DNA from: Voacanga thouarsii
Taxonomy: Eukaryota > Streptophyta > Magnoliopsida > Gentianales > Apocynaceae
DNA: 64,000 bases
Assembly: GCA_026120185.1 (NCBI GenBank)
Contig: JANUWF010002356.1
Location: forward strand, 558,001 to 622,000
Reading direction: 5' to 3'
Shown: in pieces, positions 61,081 through 64,000 of the stretch
How positions within the stretch are numbered: the first letter of the stretch is position 1
Layout: every line of letters begins with the position of its first letter
The notes under the pieces: model-generated
What the model was told of the DNA's origin: nothing
Seen by the model: the letters and a program-made list of their open reading frames with translations, nothing else
The model's database searches: none
Position numbers and translations under genes: made by a program

Positions 61081-63038
61081 TCAAATATACTTCGAGTCTA
61101 GCAAACCACGGAGCATCATTGCAGCCGCAGAGTTTTCTGCATCTTTTACACGTGACTTTTCATCTCCGGTCACAAAAAGCACAGCCTCAGCAAACTCAAT
61201 TTGAACAGAGCATACAAATCTCCTGTCATGAGCAGGACCTATCTCCTTTTCAACTCTGCAGGCATTAGTGAACATCAAGAATATAAGACCCTACAAGTAT
61301 GGAGAACAGATTCATCCCCAAACCAGCACTATTCTTTCAAGCACACAGTCCGGAAATATACTATAGAATAGCTCCAACATTTTACTAATTTGGAAAGATG
61401 CATCATATTTGGCCAGGCAAAAACTTCAGTCATTTCCATTTTGAAGAAAATCAAATATACCTTATTGATACCAAAAACAAACTCCTGATTCAAGGTATAA
61501 TCTAGGGCATGATACAAGTATAAATCTGATAATTCACTTCAAAATTTCAGAAAAATCATCAGAAAACCATGCCATTAGTTTAGTTCAGATTGTGTCTATT
61601 TACCATTAAATCTATACCACAACTCAGCCCATTCAAACTGAAAACTTCATACCCGTAAATTGGTTTTGCCCATTTCTTCTTGCCACAAAGCTCATGAAGT
61701 TTCTGTTTTGCACTTTCAGAACCATTAAGTTCACCATAGATATCCAAGCCTAGTTTGTCAGCTATGCTATAAGGTAACTTTTCTAGAGCAGCTTTTGCCG
61801 CATGAAGCTTAGCATTTTCCTTCTGATCTGAAGAAGCTGTGGCAACAACCTGTCCATCCACAAAAACACTTGCAATATTCTTATCCCCTTTTCGCCAGTT
61901 CTTTATATCAACCTCCTTTCCATTCTTTTGGCATAATTCATACAGAAATGTTACAGGTTGCGGCTGCTGTTGTAGTACATCAAGAGTAACAATAGGCTCC
62001 AGTAAGCTTCTGAAGATCTGACAAAAGCCAAAGGAACAAAATGATCCACCTTTAACCAACTAAAAGTTTATGAGTACACCTTACAGCATTATATAATTAA
62101 TATAATGCCGGGGCCAGTTCTGAGAAAAACAATTTCTAATCGACAAAATCCTAGTTCAGACCACAAGAGAATGAATTTGTTAAGCTATGACATTAGACTG
62201 ATGCAATAATTCAATCCCACTCTTAATCAACAATATTTAGGCTAGAATTTCTTTTCTTTTGGAAACACTGATATTTGTAATCAAACTATGCTCCTCTCCA
62301 AGCGCAAGATTAAGAAATTAGAATTAGAATAAAAAAATGCAGTAAGTATGTACTCTGTGCCTCATACTTCAGTTTGTAATTGGGCTAGCATTTCTCATTT
62401 TCAATCCGTTCACCAAAAATTCAAGCAAGTTTCATATGGGAAGAAGAAACTGAATGACAGAAAGCACTGACCATCCAAAGATACTCCAAATCAAACCCAC
62501 AATCCACATATGCAGCTGCAGCTACCGACTCCACAACGTCTGCAAGAATCTTCGGTGCCTTCACAACTCCGCCGTACACCTCCGTTTCAACTTCTTGCTG
62601 CACTGCTATAGTGAAATCCCTCACCTAAACAATCAAAAAGCAAATCACCATCTCAGCACACCCAAGCAAAAACTCTCGAATCAACAATCAATGTCTTCAA
62701 AATTCGAACTTTTAACTTACTTTGTCATCCAGAGAAGAGGCATTGTGGCGGATATATCTATGAAGCCCATGTTTCACAGCAACCCGAGCCAACTTCTCGG
62801 TGCTAATGTTAGCAGCTCGAAGAAGAGAGAGGTCCCCAGGCTCAAGGTCAGGGTAAGCCAAATACACATAATTAGAAAAGGCCAAGCCAAGAGCAGCATC
62901 GCCGACGAACTCTAGCCGCTGGTACGAGGTGGATTCCGTGTAGGAAGGATGAGTCAGAGCATCCTCAAGAAGCTTCTTGTTTTTGAATTCGTAGCCCAGC
63001 AAATTCTCCACTGCTCTCACCGAGGTGGCCATGTCCAT
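61081..63038 (-). CDS. RTL2: RNase III-like protein (RTL2 type) with two dsRNA-binding domains, 336 aa
   Basis: Plant RTL2-type enzymes cleave double-stranded RNA in rRNA and small-RNA precursor processing. Exons on the minus strand: 63038-62721, 62624-62472, 62017-61653 and 61255-61081. They join in frame (1011 nt) with GT-AG introns. The start is the first ATG (MDMATSVRAVENLLGYEF); the same frame reaches a TGA upstream without another ATG. The RNase III signature YQRLEFVGDAALGL is at 39-52. Catalytic acids E43, D47, D135 and E138 are present; the first Glu of the classic ERLEF motif is Gln (Q40). dsRBD1 is at about 178-245 (FLYELCQKNGKEVDI to AKAALEKL) and dsRBD2 at about 260-330 (KQKLHELCGKKKWAKPIYG to AAAMMLRGLL). 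Assignment to RTL2 among RTL paralogues rests on this domain order. Confidence 0.9.
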
Positions 63039-63217
63039 CACAAACTCTGGTGTCTCCTCGTCGCCGGATGACGGCAGAGTATAAGTATACGTCACCACGG
63101 CGTAATTTCGCGGCGAGTGCCTGCTGTAGTTCAACTCAAGTCAATTCCGATACTTTCTTGTCTGTGCAAATGTACGTGAGTTAGGATGCTGCGTTCGGTG
63201 TCTATATTTGAAGATAG

Positions 63218-63443
63218 TACTCTTCCGTCGAACTAAATTGACTTCAGTTGAATTGGCATATTTTATATAAAAATTAAAATATATAAATTTCATAATATTT
63301 TATTTAAATTTAAATTTATATAAATAATATATATTAATATATTAATTATTTTATAATACATTATATATTATTTTTAAAAAAAATATCAATTTTTTAAGAC
63401 TATTTAAAATAATAAATAAATTAATTTAATTAAAACGAAAGTA
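63218..63443. mobile_element. Stowaway-like MITE upstream of the RTL2 gene, 226 bp
   Basis: Left end TACTCTTCCGTCGAACTAAA and the reverse complement of the right end TACTTTCGTTTTAATTAAA are imperfect inverted repeats, with TA at each edge. The interior is AT-rich and aligns with the element at 5685-5908 (shared ATATATAAATTTCATAATA, AATTATTTTATAATA and AATATCAATTTTTTAA words). It lies about 180 bp upstream of the RTL2 start codon, so it is promoter-proximal. Confidence 0.65.
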
Positions 63444-64000
63444 TATATTATTTCATATTTTCATAATTGCCCTCAAATTTTGAGAAATTTTCAAAACGGT
63501 ACATGGAATATTTCACAATTAAAGAAACTATTGAAGTTTAGCTGCTAATAATGATATTGTTGTAGAATTTAACATGTCTCTTGTTATGCACATTTTCACC
63601 TACCACTGAGAGGGCAAATGATTATCAGGTAAAAATTACCTTTTCCTTAAATCAATAAAGTTATTATTGTAAAAATTATTTAGTAAAAAAATCGTTATTG
63701 TGAAACTTTGAAAATTAATATTTAAGTTCCAAATATTAGATAGTCTTTGTACGAGAATTATTAGAATCCATTTGAAAATTTTAAAATTAATCAATGTCAT
63801 AATTTAATATATAATACAAGATAAACATAAAATTAAAAATAATAAATATGAACTTGATTTTTTGAAGATAACAGATAATTTAATTAATAAACAAAAAATA
63901 TTTTAAAATGACAGTTAAAAAGAAAACAGAATGAGTAATTTCTTTAAGAAAAATAGATAAAGATTTGTTTTGAAAAAAAAAAGATAATAAATACTTCCAC
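63444..64000. other. AT-rich intergenic sequence to window end
   Basis: No gene, repeat structure or regulatory site that I can support. Confidence 0.5.

Noticed and set aside
62712..63134. An earlier start for the RTL2-like protein at 63134
   Set aside because: That position is a TTG codon; the first true ATG in the frame is at 63038, and a TGA lies upstream of 63134.

Overview
This window is nuclear DNA of a flowering plant, most likely a eudicot. The genes have many GT-AG introns and plant-specific families (VTC2-type GDP-L-galactose phosphorylase, RWP-RK/RKD, DUF4408/DUF761, GT61, an RTL2-like RNase III). The intergenic DNA is AT-rich and full of LTR retrotransposons and miniature inverted-repeat elements (MITEs). 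No rRNA, tRNA, CRISPR or organelle sequence was seen. Species was not determined.

Layout. 1-1129 (minus): 5' part of a VTC2-type ascorbate gene cut by the window edge, with a long leader carrying the conserved non-AUG upstream ORF at 1262-1351. About 1.7-9.7 kb: AT-rich spacer built from nested MITEs and old hAT-like repeats. 9755-24728 (minus): degenerate Ty1/copia element (copia-1, 2-kb LTRs, TSD CTATT), itself hit by a hAT-like MITE in pol and by a 4.3-kb solo-LTR-like insertion in its 5' LTR. 26767-32337 (plus): second copia element (copia-2, 354-bp LTRs, TSD GAGAT). 33376-36254 (plus): intact five-exon DUF212 gene. About 37.2-42.3 kb (plus): decayed condensin CAP-H gene copy with a 99-bp triplication of an intron-exon junction. 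42896-43499: hAT-like MITE.

43905-49179 (plus): third copia element (copia-3, TSD TTATT), same family as copia-2. The end of gag, protease and integrase have been replaced by about 1.6 kb of host DNA. That segment carries, in antisense, what reads as a complete four-exon RWP-RK (RKD-like) transcription-factor gene with its introns. This captured gene is the most interesting object in the window.

51633-52223 (plus): single-exon DUF4408/DUF761 gene. 54283-56248 and 58219-60525 (plus): tandem pair of GT61 glycosyltransferases; the second has an unusual spacer of about 255 residues, rich in Ser and Glu, between its membrane anchor and catalytic domain. 61081-63038 (minus): four-exon RTL2-like RNase III with two dsRNA-binding domains, with a MITE just upstream. 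The host genes show no operon-like coupling. They act separately in ascorbate synthesis, chromosome condensation (a dead copy), Golgi glycan synthesis and RNA processing. Exon coordinates were read by eye from splice consensus, frame continuity and family resemblance.
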